DNA from: Meconema thalassinum
Taxonomy: Eukaryota; Arthropoda; Insecta; Orthoptera; Tettigoniidae
Assembly (NCBI GenBank): GCA_946902985.2
Contig: OX336397.1
Coordinates: forward strand, 154,683,890 to 154,747,889
Reading direction: 5' to 3'
DNA: 64,000 nt
Shown here: piece after piece, positions 22,344 through 32,752 of the stretch
Position numbering within the stretch: position 1 is the first letter of the stretch
Layout: every line of letters starts with the position of its first letter
Position numbers and translations under genes: made by a program
Notes under the pieces: generated by a model
What the model was told of the DNA's origin: nothing
The model's input: only the letters and a program-made list of their open reading frames with translations
The model's database searches: none

Positions 22344-23930
22344 TTACTTCGCAGCCTGGTTCGCGTTTAAAGAACCGCTACAGCTGGCCGTAGTACTACT
22401 AACTACTGAACTGGTCTGGTTGTTCTGGGCTGTGTTGTCATTGTTTGGCTGTATATTACTACCACTAGGCTGTCCTCTTCCTTGACCCCTATTCTGGTTG
22501 TAATTATTGTCATTATAATTTCTTGGCTTCATTAGGTCTATTATTATTATTACCCTGGTTCCGATTGAAATTGTCCTCATAACGCCCTCTCCCTAGTGCA
22601 TCAAATGTGCTTAACAAATTTTCTACTTGTGATATTGTCTTTACATTCTGGATACAAGCAGCCTCCTTGATCCTATAGGGAAAGTGCCTAAGTAGCAACC
22701 TCACCACATCACTTTCCTCCTTCAACCCATCCAGATATTTACACACTAATACCTGCCCTAAAAAGTATTCGGTCATGGTGGAGCTTCCTTTAGGGTTATA
22801 TTTCCCACACACTACTCCCTCACGATGCTGCGACTGAATTACCTCATTCCAGAACGTTTCACAGAATTTCATTTTAAAATCATTGATATCAGTAAACTTG
22901 TCTCTGTAGACAGCAAACCAATTCCTCGTTTCCCCCACAAACACTTGTTCTAAAATTTCAACTACCTGGCACCACTCAATACTACCATTTTCCAACCTCT
23001 CCCCGAATTTATTTTCTATAGTGTTCATGAACTCCATTGGGCACCCCTGTCGATTGCTGAACTTACCCCGTTCTACCTCCCTGTGTGTGCTATTCACAAA
23101 AACTGGCCTATTCTGACTATTTTCTTGCCTGATCCTAGCTTTTAATTTTAACTCTAATTCTGCGATTTTCTCCTCAGCCTTCCTCTCAATACTGTTTACT
23201 GTTAATTTAATGTTTCCTTCTGATTCTTCTACTTTATCATATAGCTTTGCTTGTTTCTCCTCAATCTTGCTAATGCTCTCTCTATTACTCTCTCTTAAAT
23301 CATTTACTTCTGCAACTATTTGCGAGTGGACTTTCTCAATTCTACCCCCCCCAGCTGTTCCTTAACCTCTTTAGTTGCTACCTGAATTTTGTCAATTTCT
23401 CCCCCCAATTGCTTTTTGACCTGCTGTGTTTCCAGTTGCACTAGTTCTTTTAAATTTTCAGCCTGTGTACTGATTCTAATTTCCAACTCCTCCTGTACTT
23501 TTCCTAATTTCTTGTCTACATCTGCAATGATCTCTTTAACCTTCTCTTCTATTACTCCTCTGATTTCTCCTCGAATCTGCTCCATTTTCACACTAATTTC
23601 CTTGTTGTTCTTATCTAATTTTGCATTATTCTGTTCTAATTTTTTATTTAAAGCTTCTGTACTTTCTTTATTTTCCCTACTGTTTTGTTCTTATTTTGCA
23701 TTATTCTGTTCTAATTTTGCATTTAAGGCATCACTACTAACTTTGTTCTGATACATGAACTCGAGAAGTAAAGTTTTTAATTCTGGTTGGCCGCCTACAC
23801 TCCCTGTTTCAGTATCGGGATTTACCTCCGCTACCCCGGTACTACCATCACTCGACATACTGCTCGTATCATCACTCTCCAGTTGATGACCACTACGTAA
23901 CCTCATCTGTCTTTCTTTCTCATCCCCCAT
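22344..23930 (-). pseudogene. gag: Gypsy gag, broken by a stop and frameshifts
   Basis: Starts at the ATG at 23930 (MGDEKERQMRLRSGHQLES). The first part is acidic, then a long charged coiled coil with an in-frame TAA at about 23691-23693. After it the same frame continues with IRGEIRGVIEEKVKEIIAD. A frame change occurs at a C8 run (23345-23352). The next segment, 22513-23097, is a retrotransposon Gag/capsid-like domain (FGERLENGSIEWCQVVEIL, ETRNWFAVYRDKF, TMTEYFLGQVLVCKYLDGL). A further shift near 22530 leads to an Asn/Gln/Gly-rich tail (GQGRGQPSGSN) without a CCHC knuckle. The product would package RNA and form particles. The coil region is similar to that of the family H protein. Confidence 0.85.
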
Positions 23931-24023
23931 AATGATATACACTGATAAAGACAAATAACCCCCAAAATACAGGCACAGAAATATATACCCTTCTCCTTCC
24001 ACAAATGTTATTAGGTTTTCAGC

Positions 24024-24041
24024 CCCAAGTTGTCGGCGACA
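24024..24041 (-). promoter_or_regulatory. Primer binding site of the gypsy element
   Basis: On the minus strand the LTR is followed by TT and then TGTCGCCGACAACTTGGG. The position and first bases parallel family H (TGGCGCC). TGT in place of TGG is one mismatch from a perfect CCA partner. Confidence 0.55.
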
Positions 24042-24043
24042 AA

Positions 24044-25499
24044 TGTAATGGTAATTAGTGCCCCATGTTGGTAGTGTCAAATGTAATGGTTTCTACAGCC
24101 CTCACTTTGAGCGACAAGTGTAACGTTTTGCTAGCCCCTAACTGTTGGGAGATAAATGTAACTGTTTACCTTTGCCTAAGCTATGTTGTTTCAATGGGCG
24201 CCAAGACTTCAACGCAATGCTGAAATCTAAATTTGTATTTAACAACGTCTAGCTCTGGTAGAACACCTTCAAGAATCTAATCACTCAGATCGTGGTATGA
24301 TTTGATCATTAACCCAACAAACAATTGTATCAGGAGAAGGAATTGGTCTATATCTAATGCTACCTACTGAAAGCAAAGATTGCATTGTAAAAGAAATGAA
24401 TTTATTATATAAAACAAGCATAGCAAAATTAATAATAATAATAAGCTTCAAATTTAAATTGGAGCGTTGCGATTTTAATATTACCGATAGAAAATTACGT
24501 GAAAACGGAGTCTGATAAATTGATTTTACTCTTATTTCCAAGCTATGAAGTTACTGAATTATGAAATATAAAACAAAGAAAAATGAGAGATTGCGTATTT
24601 CCGCGTCATTTGCGCTTACCACTGGAAATTGCTAAAGCATTTCCCTCGTACTGGATGATGGTGTGTGCTTCCCACAGTCTCCTGGACGTCGCCATCTTCT
24701 TCGTTATTTGATGATATTCTGGTAGATTAGATAATTCTATGGTCCGTACCTCGGACCCAAACACTCGTATAACTACACTGGTTAAGTTTCACAAAGATAG
24801 TCGCTAACTCCACTGAACATCGGAGCGACTCCCGCGTGAACCATACTCGTTAAGTTCTACACAGATAGTCCACGTTCCACGGAACATAAGAGCGACTCTC
24901 GCGTATAACCACACTCGGCAAGAACTACACAGATTGTCCTCGTTTCACGGCGCGTCGAACGATATATCCACACGTTGGCTCCCCCACCATGGTACCGTCT
25001 TCCAGCTTACGATGTCTCCACTGATTGGCTGAGCACGCCGCTACTTCCCCTCCTCTGGTTCATTACACACGGCGCGCGAGAGGGAGAAGTCGTTTTCCGT
25101 TCCAACAATTCGCCTCTTCTAGACGCTGCAACTCCGCTTGCGTAATACTTCTCGACAGGAATCAGCTTGTACTTGAATTCCCAGTGAGTCATGTCTCTCA
25201 ATATAGCCTAACTGACGAAAACTCCGTAAAATTCCGCAATCACATAATTTTCTATGATATTGTCGTTCGTAATAATTTGCTTGATAGCGTTTTCTAAGAC
25301 AGAGAAAACCTATCTGTATGCTTATAATTTTTATAAAATGCTCCGAAAATATCTAAATAATAATTATAATAAATTAATAATAATAATAAATTAACATGAA
25401 AAATTCTCTTGGCTGAAAAATTTGCCGCGTAAATAAATATAGAATGGCTTCCTACTGACTTATGCCAGTTGCATAAAACCCCTCGAAAAACACGTTACA
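24044..25499 (-). repeat. 5' LTR of the gypsy element
   Basis: 1,456 bp, same length as the 3' copy. ORFs seen inside both LTRs (for example at 25007-25297) are identical or nearly so in the two copies and are not genes. Confidence 0.93.
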
Positions 25500-25701
25500 A
25501 GCTCTGATTGGTGGGAGAAACTGTTTCATAATGAAAAATAGTGTTATAATGAGCCTAATAGTACAGTTTTCTGACATATAATAGTCAGGGTCGAACATAA
25601 AACCTATTATGCTATTTTTATAACAAAAAAATGAGAAAAAGGGCGCCAGTAGACCATTTGCCCAGGGCGTCTATTACCTTAGCCCGGGGCCTGATTACAA
25701 G

Positions 25702-27689
25702 TTAAAGTATTGCTGTTTGGAAATAGCAACTGAGAACTTCATCCTACTGTAAATTAAACAACGAACAATGTCGATCATGAAGCCGTAAATATGCGCTTTC
25801 ATTCCAAATTCCTTGGCATTTCATTCCAACAAGATTTCTCACTGAAATCAGTTGGCAACACTGGGTCATGTTCTCTAACTACCTTTGTGGAACATGGAGG
25901 AAAGAAAGGAAGGAGATGCCTTCGCTGCGCTGCCTAGCGCAAGCTGCTGAAGCCGAACGGCTCGCCCACTTTGGTTGCAAGAAAATGGCTGTCCCTATGA
26001 TTAAAGCCTTACCACTCCAACTAGTAATGGATTTTAGTGACATAAAACTGCAATGACAAGTCAAGATTTTTTCTTGGATAGGCAGAACACACTCTGTACA
26101 TCACGGTACTTGGCACAAATAAGCTGCGTTATCGTTTTAAAAGTCAATTTAAATATAAATATGAGAGCACCTTTGCGAGGCTAGTTTTGTAAGGAAGACG
26201 CGGCAAAACGTAATAATACGCTGAAACACTGATTAAATTGAATACAGGTGTCTGAAGATGCGAGTTATACCAAAGAAGGAACATCTTGGGAATTAATGAT
26301 GCCGAACTAATTACGGTAGGCTATTTACACCAAATTGAGTTTTATGTTCTTATTGGTGTTGAGGCATTCGTCAGTTTTTAGGCCTAATTTCGAGCACAGC
26401 CACTTTCATTCATTGGTCGTACACATTTTGATATTCAAGAATATGAACCTCAAAATTAATAAACAGAACAATTAAAAAAGGACGCATATTTGCACAAAAA
26501 TACGGTATAGCCTATACGTTTCGGTACCATACGGTATTTTCTTTGTGGGGGGTAGAAACTTGACGATTAGCCTCGAATTGATTAATTACGTAGGCCTACC
26601 GTAATTATTGACCGACAGCCGTTTGATAATTTGGGATTTCCAGAGGAATGATTTTTATTTTTTTGGTATAGCCTATAGGGTAGGCCTACACATGCTGAGA
26701 TTAGAATTGAAGAGTTTTTTTTGTAATAACTTATCAATACTGTTATTACGTTTCCAAAGTTGCATAACCGGAGCGCGGTAAAAACCAGGGCCAAAATAAG
26801 GTTTAGCTATGCACAATGCCTCATGCAAGTCACAGAACACCGAATACGAGTTAAGGTTACGCCCACTTTGGTTGCAACGCTTGGCTTCACTCAAACGCGC
26901 TCAGGGCATCTCCTCTTCTTCTTTCCTCCATGTTGTGGAATGCTTACTGGTATCCCCTCGTGACGTCATATTTGTTTTCTCCCTCTCGTTCCTAAGCCCT
27001 CCGGATATCCAGCACTGCGCATGAGTGATTCTCATCGGAAGTAGGCCTCACCGCCCTCTAATAAGGGTCTCTTTAGATTCATGACGTTCAGTGTTCCTTC
27101 CTAATACACGCGGAGGAAAGGGTATTGTTGTAATGGGCGGAACATTTGCCTCTACATTCTAGTTTATTTTCAGTATTAACAATATTGGTGTATGTTCATT
27201 GAGGTCAACAGTCCAGAGTTAAACCAGCTTTGAACACAATTCGGTTATGAAAACCAACTGCACTTCTCCTAATTCCGTGACAGTAAGGCTTCCAATGGGT
27301 GATCATTCGATATTCATTGCAAAAGAAAGGAAATAAAACCAAACATTCAGACAGTTTAAAGAAAAAAGTCACGGATAGTCAGTCTGATAGACTGGACTTC
27401 ATATCAGAAGGCAGTGCGACAACTAAGTTTCAAGATTATATTTTGTTTCTTCAGTGCCTACTTGATTGTTCTCACACTGCTTTCTTGAAACTCTGTTCTC
27501 GTACTGCCTTTTTGGTACTCGGCTGCTACATCGTACTATGACGTCACACACTTCAGTGCATTCTAAGTACATTTCGTCCCTTCACCGTAACGTAACGCCA
27601 GACCCCAGCGTTACGACGAACTCTGAAAATAGAAACATTGCACAAATAACTAGGCTACTTTAATTTTATTAATAGACTAGCCTATTAGT
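25702..27689. other. Unassigned intergenic DNA with a repeat F segment
   Basis: Two kilobases without a supported gene. The phrase GCCCACTTTGGTTGCAA occurs at about 25966 and again at about 26862, so part of it is repeated. 27340-27640 carries repeat F blocks (AGTCAGTCTGATAGACTGG, ATGACGTCACACA, AACGCCAGACCCCAG). The short ORFs at 25868-27024 on both strands lack any recognisable domain. Confidence 0.35.
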
Positions 27690-28140
27690 AGTGCATTGGT
27701 AGGTTGGTTCCTCAGTTTAGGGGCTGCGACAACGCGGTCATGTAGCCCCGTGTATTTTGGGTGTGTGTAGAATCTGTCTGATAACCGGTGTTAATTGTGA
27801 TGGCGGTATTAGTGTGTGTTATCGTTATCTGTTTTCAATTCAAGTAAGGACTGCAGACATTGATTTTTTTCAAGTAGTTCCTACTTTTGCCGCCAAACGC
27901 AACCGTCAATGACCACTATTTCAGAACTTGGTTACCAGATGCCACCGCAAACGGCTCCTGGCGACGAACGTTGGAACCTAAGAGCGTTTGTCAAATGTTT
28001 AACTTATAATTTAGCTTCACACAGGTGTAATTAGTGGAAGGTTCTTTAACATGCCATAAATCTATGACATGAGACCGCCGGCTTTACTTCCCCTCCGAAG
28101 GAAGGAATACTGAGGGATTTTTAAAGCTCTTAAAAAACCG
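27690..28140 (-). mobile_element. SINE-A, minus strand, head missing
   Basis: From the tail complement (TAGGTTGGTTCCTCAG) through the 3' and middle modules (TTTGCCGCCAAACGC) to the body (CGGCTTTACTTCCCCTCCG). It stops at TAAAGCTCTTAAAAAACC, before the tRNA-like head. Confidence 0.8.
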
Positions 28141-28257
28141 TTACGCAACAAGCCTATAATGACAATAATTAAGACACGAGTATGTTTACAAAACGAGCAA
28201 ATCAAATGTTATAAATTCCATTCGAGTGTCTTAATTACCATTATAGGCGAGTTGCAG

Positions 28258-30089
28258 ACGACTGTTTTATGTTCGACGATAATTATAACTTTACAAGCTG
28301 TACCCGGCATGCGTTGCAATGCCAATCAAAGAAAGTGTTAGCGTTGTAACTTTGTTTGTTCAAGTGCTTTTGGATTCCCAATATTTTTTTCTTTTTCCGT
28401 TAACCACCTCTAAACTATTATAAAATTGAATCACTATCTAAAAAAAACATGGGAGCGTGCTCAACAACTCACCAAAGTTTAATCGCAATGAAATGAATGG
28501 TATATGAACGCATACGGGACTTGGTTGAAACGATTCGAGCGCCTCACCCATTTGTTAAATATACTCGCACGCTACCTATTGTAAAATGAATTTACTAAGT
28601 CGAAAACCTTCCCTGGCGTGTACACAACAGCTTATGAAAGTTTCATCGCAATCGGATGAATGGCATATGAATGCATACGGGTGTTTTTTAAACGATTCAC
28701 GCGCCTTCACTCATTTGTTGAATCTACTTGTGCGCCACCACTTGAAAAACGGATTTACTAATTCATACACCTTCGCAGGACTGTACTCAACTCCCCAAAG
28801 TTTCATAGCAATCGGATGAATGGTATATGAACGCATACGGGACTTTGTTGAAATGCCTCCCGCGTCTTCGCTGATTTGCTGAATCTAATTGTGCGCTACC
28901 TATTGTGAAATGGATTTACTATAGGCCTACCTGAAAATTTCCTGGAGTGTACACAACAACTCACCCAAGTTTAGTCGCTATCAGGCGAATGGTATACGAA
29001 CGCATACGGGACTATGTTGAAACACTCCGTGCGTCGTCGCTCATTTGTTTAATCTACTTGTGCGATACATATTGTAAAGTGGATTTACTAACCCAGAAAC
29101 CTTGCCTGAAGTGTACACAAAATCTCACCCAAGTTTCATCGCTATCAGACTAATATTACATGAACGCATCCGGGACTTTGTTGAAACGCTTCGCGCGTCG
29201 TCGATCATTTGTTGAATCTACTCGTGCGCTACCTATTATATTATGCATTTACTAAGCCAAAAACTATGCCTGTAGTGTACACAACCTCTCACCCAAGTTT
29301 CATCGCTATCGGGCGAACGGTATGTGAACGCATACAGGACTTTTTTGAAACGCTTCGCCCGTTGTCGCTCATTTGTTGAATCTACTCGTGCGCTACCTCT
29401 TGTTAAGTGGATTTACTAAGCCAGAAACCTTCCCCGAAGTGTACACAACATCTCACCCAAGTTTCATCGCTATCGGACGAATCGTATCTGAACGCATACG
29501 GGACTTTGTTGAAACGCTTCGCGCGTCGTCGATCATTTGTTGAATCGACTCGTGCGCTACCTATTATAGCATGGATTTACTAAGCCAGAAACCTTGCCTG
29601 TAGTTTACACTATCTCTCACTCAAGTTTCATCGCTATCGGACGAATGGTATGTGAACGCATACAGGAATTTGTTGAATGGCTTCGCCCGTCGTCGCTAAT
29701 TCGTTGAATCTACTCGTGCGCTACCTATTGTTAAGTGGATTTACTAAGCCAGAAACCTTACCTGAAGTGTACAGAACATCTCACCCAAGTTTCATCGCAA
29801 TGGTATGAATGGTAATATAAACGCATGTGGGACTTTCTTGAAACAAACGCACGCCATTTTGTTGATGCTACTCACGCGCCATCTTTTGTAAATTGGACTG
29901 GCTACGCCTATAACTTTTCCGGGACTGTGCACAACAACTCACCAAAATTTGACCGCAATCGGATGAATTAAATATGAACGCATCGCCATTACGCATTTGT
30001 TTAAACTACTCGCGCGCTATCTATTGTGAAATGGATTAACTATGCCTATGAACGCATAAAAGACGAACAGACAGACATTCCTTTATATC

Positions 30090-30146
<57 letters not shown>

Positions 30147-30196
30147 GTGCGCTACCTATTATAGCATGGATTTACTAAGCCAGAAACCGTGCTTGA
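28258..30196. repeat. 163-bp tandem array with internal AT microsatellite
   Basis: About ten imperfect units averaging 163 bp between about 28440 and 30060. Landmarks are GTTTCATCGC (28640, 29134, 29298, 29460, 29624, 29789), GAACGCATACGGGACTTTG, TCGTGCGCTACCTATTG and TGGATTTACTAAGCCAGAAA. The array ends with ACAGACAGACATTCC and an (AT)n tract (30091-30143), after which a partial unit resumes. Its left flank (TTTTATGTTCGACGATAATT, 28261) and right flank (TTATGTTCGAACATAA, 30199) both resemble adjacent parts of the MITE-containing sequence at 17256-17310. Confidence 0.88.
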
Positions 30197-30538
30197 TTTT
30201 ATGTTCGAACATAAATATTCATAAATATCTGACGTGATTTCGCCAGTTTCAGTTACTGAATAGAGCGCATTGATTCAGAGAATATCTTGTATTTGACCAT
30301 GGCCTCCTCGATTATCCTACTTTGACACTAGCCACGTAGTGACATTTAAAATAGGAGGCCGTGGAAGTCAGCGCAGGTCCGATGCTATCCTTACCAACTT
30401 GGTCAAACAGCTGTATCGTAATGACAATGACATTGGTGGAGAAGCTGTATTATAATGAAACTTAACTATAATGAGCCTCTTTAAGATGCCGTTTTCTGGC
30501 ATATAATATTTATATTTCGGCATGCTCGAACATAAATA
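30197..30538. mobile_element. MITE copy related to the one at 17288
   Basis: Starts TTTATGTTCGAACATAA and ends CTCGAACATAAA, giving 11-bp inverted ends. The interior shares TTGTATTTGACCATGGCCTC, TTGGTCAAACAG and ATAATGAGCCT with 17360-17500 and 25504-25600. About 340 bp, noncoding. Confidence 0.65.
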
Positions 30539-30593
30539 AAAATTAATCAATATTTTTATGATCAAAAGTCTTCCTGCTATCGTTCGTCGAACT

Positions 30594-31342
30594 TTTATTT
30601 ATTTATTTATTTATTTATTTATGTATTTATTTATTTATTTATTTATTTATTTACTGCCACAATAGGGCAGTGCCCCAATTACAGAAGCAAACAATTGTTT
30701 ACACGCAGATAATACATGAAGAAACATAAAAAATACCAACAAAAAAAAACTATGCAATACAAAATAAAAATTGAAAATTTAAAAAAAAATGTTAACAAGA
30801 AATATACACAAGTGCTAGTCGCAATAACAGTAAATGAAGCGTGATTTTTAATATTTGGACTCATAATGTAAAACTAGATTCGTATTCTTAGGGACTTATA
30901 CAATAGCAATGAAAGATGTAAGGTTGGCATTAGTGATTAGTATTGGTAATTATAATTAGTAATAAAGAGAGGCCTAAAACTAATGGCAGCTAAATTTAAT
31001 ATATTTGTAATAGTGAATCATTTGACAGCTAAAAGTAAGTGTAATTTTCTTCTATAATTTAGTGAGGGCATTCCAAAATCTAAATTGTTGTCAGCTGAGA
31101 GCCTGTTGTAAGTACAGCACATATTCAATATAGGTGAATTTTTATGGATTTTTGTATTAAATCTTTTAACTATTAGGAGTTCTCGTTTTCTGAGACATTT
31201 CTTTCTCACGTTGAAATTTATTTGCCCTAAAGTTTCACTCGTGTCTGAGATACCATTGATAACTTTATACAAATATATCTGCTAAGTAATAATCCTGCGT
31301 GTTGAAAGTTTAGTCATTTGGAATTCTGACAAGAAGTTGGAG
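30594..31342 (-). pseudogene. Jockey-like LINE, 3' part with (TAAA)n tail
   Basis: Minus-strand translation at 31272-31018 includes MYKVINGISD, LGQINFNVRKKCLRKREL and NSPILNMCCTYNRLS, the standard C-terminal end of jockey-group pol proteins. It is followed by about 360 bp of 3' UTR ending GGGGCACTGCCCTATTGTGG and a (TAAA)n tail at 30594-30654. Its upstream part is on the far side of the LTR tandem, at 45371. The two sides join at the duplicated GGAG, and translation across that point in single copy continues the family pattern. Confidence 0.82.
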
Positions 31343-32607
31343 TGTAACGATTCGATCCCATAGCTGTTATATTTAAAGGGTTATTCATTTATTATCATGT
31401 TATTATTATTATTATTAACTAGTACATCCATGAGATGATTTTTATATCAGATAATTGTAAGCGGTTTTGATTATTATATTCAATTAGATTTTTATTAACA
31501 ATTACTTGTAAAGAGACGAAGTATTATATATTGCAACAAGACTGGCGATATGGACTAACCCTGTGCGTCACAAACTGAACGACGTAGTAATAATTACACC
31601 ACGGCAAACTGCGTCATTTTCCTGAGATGTTAAGAAACCCACTATGGTGTAACCAACACGCCATTTTCTACGGTACGTACGCGTCTAAAGATTACAAATT
31701 GTGGTGCAATTAGCCCTCGTGAGAGAATGAACACTGAAGAAAGGGAAGCTTACTGGAGGGGGAGACCGTCGAAGACCACGTGACAACGAAGTCATTAGTA
31801 CCTGCGACTCCGACAAAAGACGCATTGATCTACAGCTCTCAATGAAGTAAGGAAGTTGTAACCTTGCTTTCTGGGTCCTAATGGACTGAGCACCGAGAGT
31901 CGACACTGAACGATGTCTTGCCGACATCTATATCAATACATAATGGGTTATATCCCTGATCAAGAGTCTTTCTACAGATGGCAACGTACTTAATGAGGAT
32001 ATTTCATAGTAAATGAGATATCACATCATTTTTTTAAACATAAGCGACGTAACATCGAGATCATCGATCATTTCTTAAATATGACGAATCTTCGACTGGG
32101 TGAGCCAACAATTCAATAAAACTATCGTCTCTATTATAATTTAACTTCATTTAACTTTCAATTCATTTTAATATTCATTTTCTTTTAAATAATTAATTGC
32201 CGCATTGAGTAATTTTAAATTCAATTGTGTGACTATCACTATTCTGTTTTATTAATATTTTGTTTTTGCATTTAATAAATTCATTCTCTTCAACGTAATG
32301 CCTATTTCTTTCATTGTAGTTGGTACTTTAGGGCAATCATACTCCTTGATTAAATACGGATTGGTTAGATGACTTTGTCTCACTACGGCCCGGGTAAGTG
32401 GTTCTCGACTCTACTGCTGATAGCCGAGGTTAAATCAATAAATTTCGATTCACTATCTTAAATAGGAATCTGGCGCTCAACAACTTATTATATTACACTA
32501 TCACAGGTAAGGTCACACCACAGTGTATATTATTTATTCATATCATGTTTGTTTTATTGAACCACAATAGTCATCACCACGTTCAACGACTTATTAAAAA
32601 TGTTACA
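31343..32607 (+). repeat. Family H tandem, LTR 1
   Basis: 1,265 bp, TGTAACGATTCGATCCC to AAAAATGTTACA. It acts as the 5' LTR of the first unit. The AACGATTCGATCCC start is shared with copy 1, while the middle has diverged. Confidence 0.93.
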
Positions 32608-32609
32608 TT

Positions 32610-32627
32610 TGGCGCCACAAAGTAGGA
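32610..32627 (+). promoter_or_regulatory. Primer binding site, tandem unit 1
   Basis: TGGCGCCACAAAGTAGGA, two T residues after the LTR. Repeated at 38991-39008 in unit 2. Confidence 0.65.
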
Positions 32628-32752
32628 CACGAAAACCATTCGGTATTTAGTCAGAGGAGTGTATAATTTCAGTGCAAATTGTCAGTGCTTTTGGGGGACA
32701 GTGAAGTGAAGTGAAATTTTGGAAGGGCAATTGTTATACGGTGTACTTCGAG

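Larger units (their letters stand above)
17507..25499 (-). mobile_element. Gypsy-type LTR retrotransposon, recent but defective
   Basis: A 7,993-bp minus-strand element with two 1,456-bp LTRs (17507-18962, 24044-25499). I count about five differences between the LTRs, so it is young. AGCT is duplicated at 17503-17506 and 25500-25503. Gene order is LTR, PBS, gag, protease, RT, RNase H, then a scrap of integrase C-terminus, LTR. The integrase core is missing and gag has an in-frame stop and frameshifts, so this copy cannot be autonomous. The LTR ends, the PBS spacing and the Gag N-terminus resemble family H. Confidence 0.93.
17288..25604. mobile_element. Small MITE inside the hAT, split by the gypsy element
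   Basis: Begins near 17288 with TTTATGTTCGAACATAAATA and ends near 25604 with GTCGAACATAAAA. It is split by the LTR element at 17507-25499. The interior (TTGACCATGGCCTCCTCGAT, TTGGTCAAACA) matches the uninterrupted relative at 30197-30538, which shows what the element looks like without the insertion. The ends form an 11-bp inverted repeat (TTTATGTTCGA). Confidence 0.65.
16684..25693. mobile_element. Non-autonomous hAT element carrying nested insertions
   Basis: The left end at 16684 (CAGGCCCCGGGCTA) and right end at 25680-25693 (TAGCCCGGGGCCTG) are perfect 14-bp inverted repeats. They are flanked by the 8-bp duplication ATTACAAG (16676-16683 and 25694-25701), the hAT signature. Without the LTR element inside it, the transposon is about 1.0 kb and has no transposase. 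The phrase CATTTGCCCAGGGCG occurs near both ends in direct orientation. Confidence 0.88.

Noticed and set aside
28440..30060. CRISPR-like regular spacing in the 163-bp, 293-bp and 44-bp arrays
   Set aside because: The entire unit repeats and there are no variable spacers. They are satellite or minisatellite arrays in a eukaryotic genome.
31685..31927. 80-codon minus-strand ORF, repeated at 38066 and 44448
   Set aside because: LTR sequence of family H; present three times because of the tandem, and antisense to the element.
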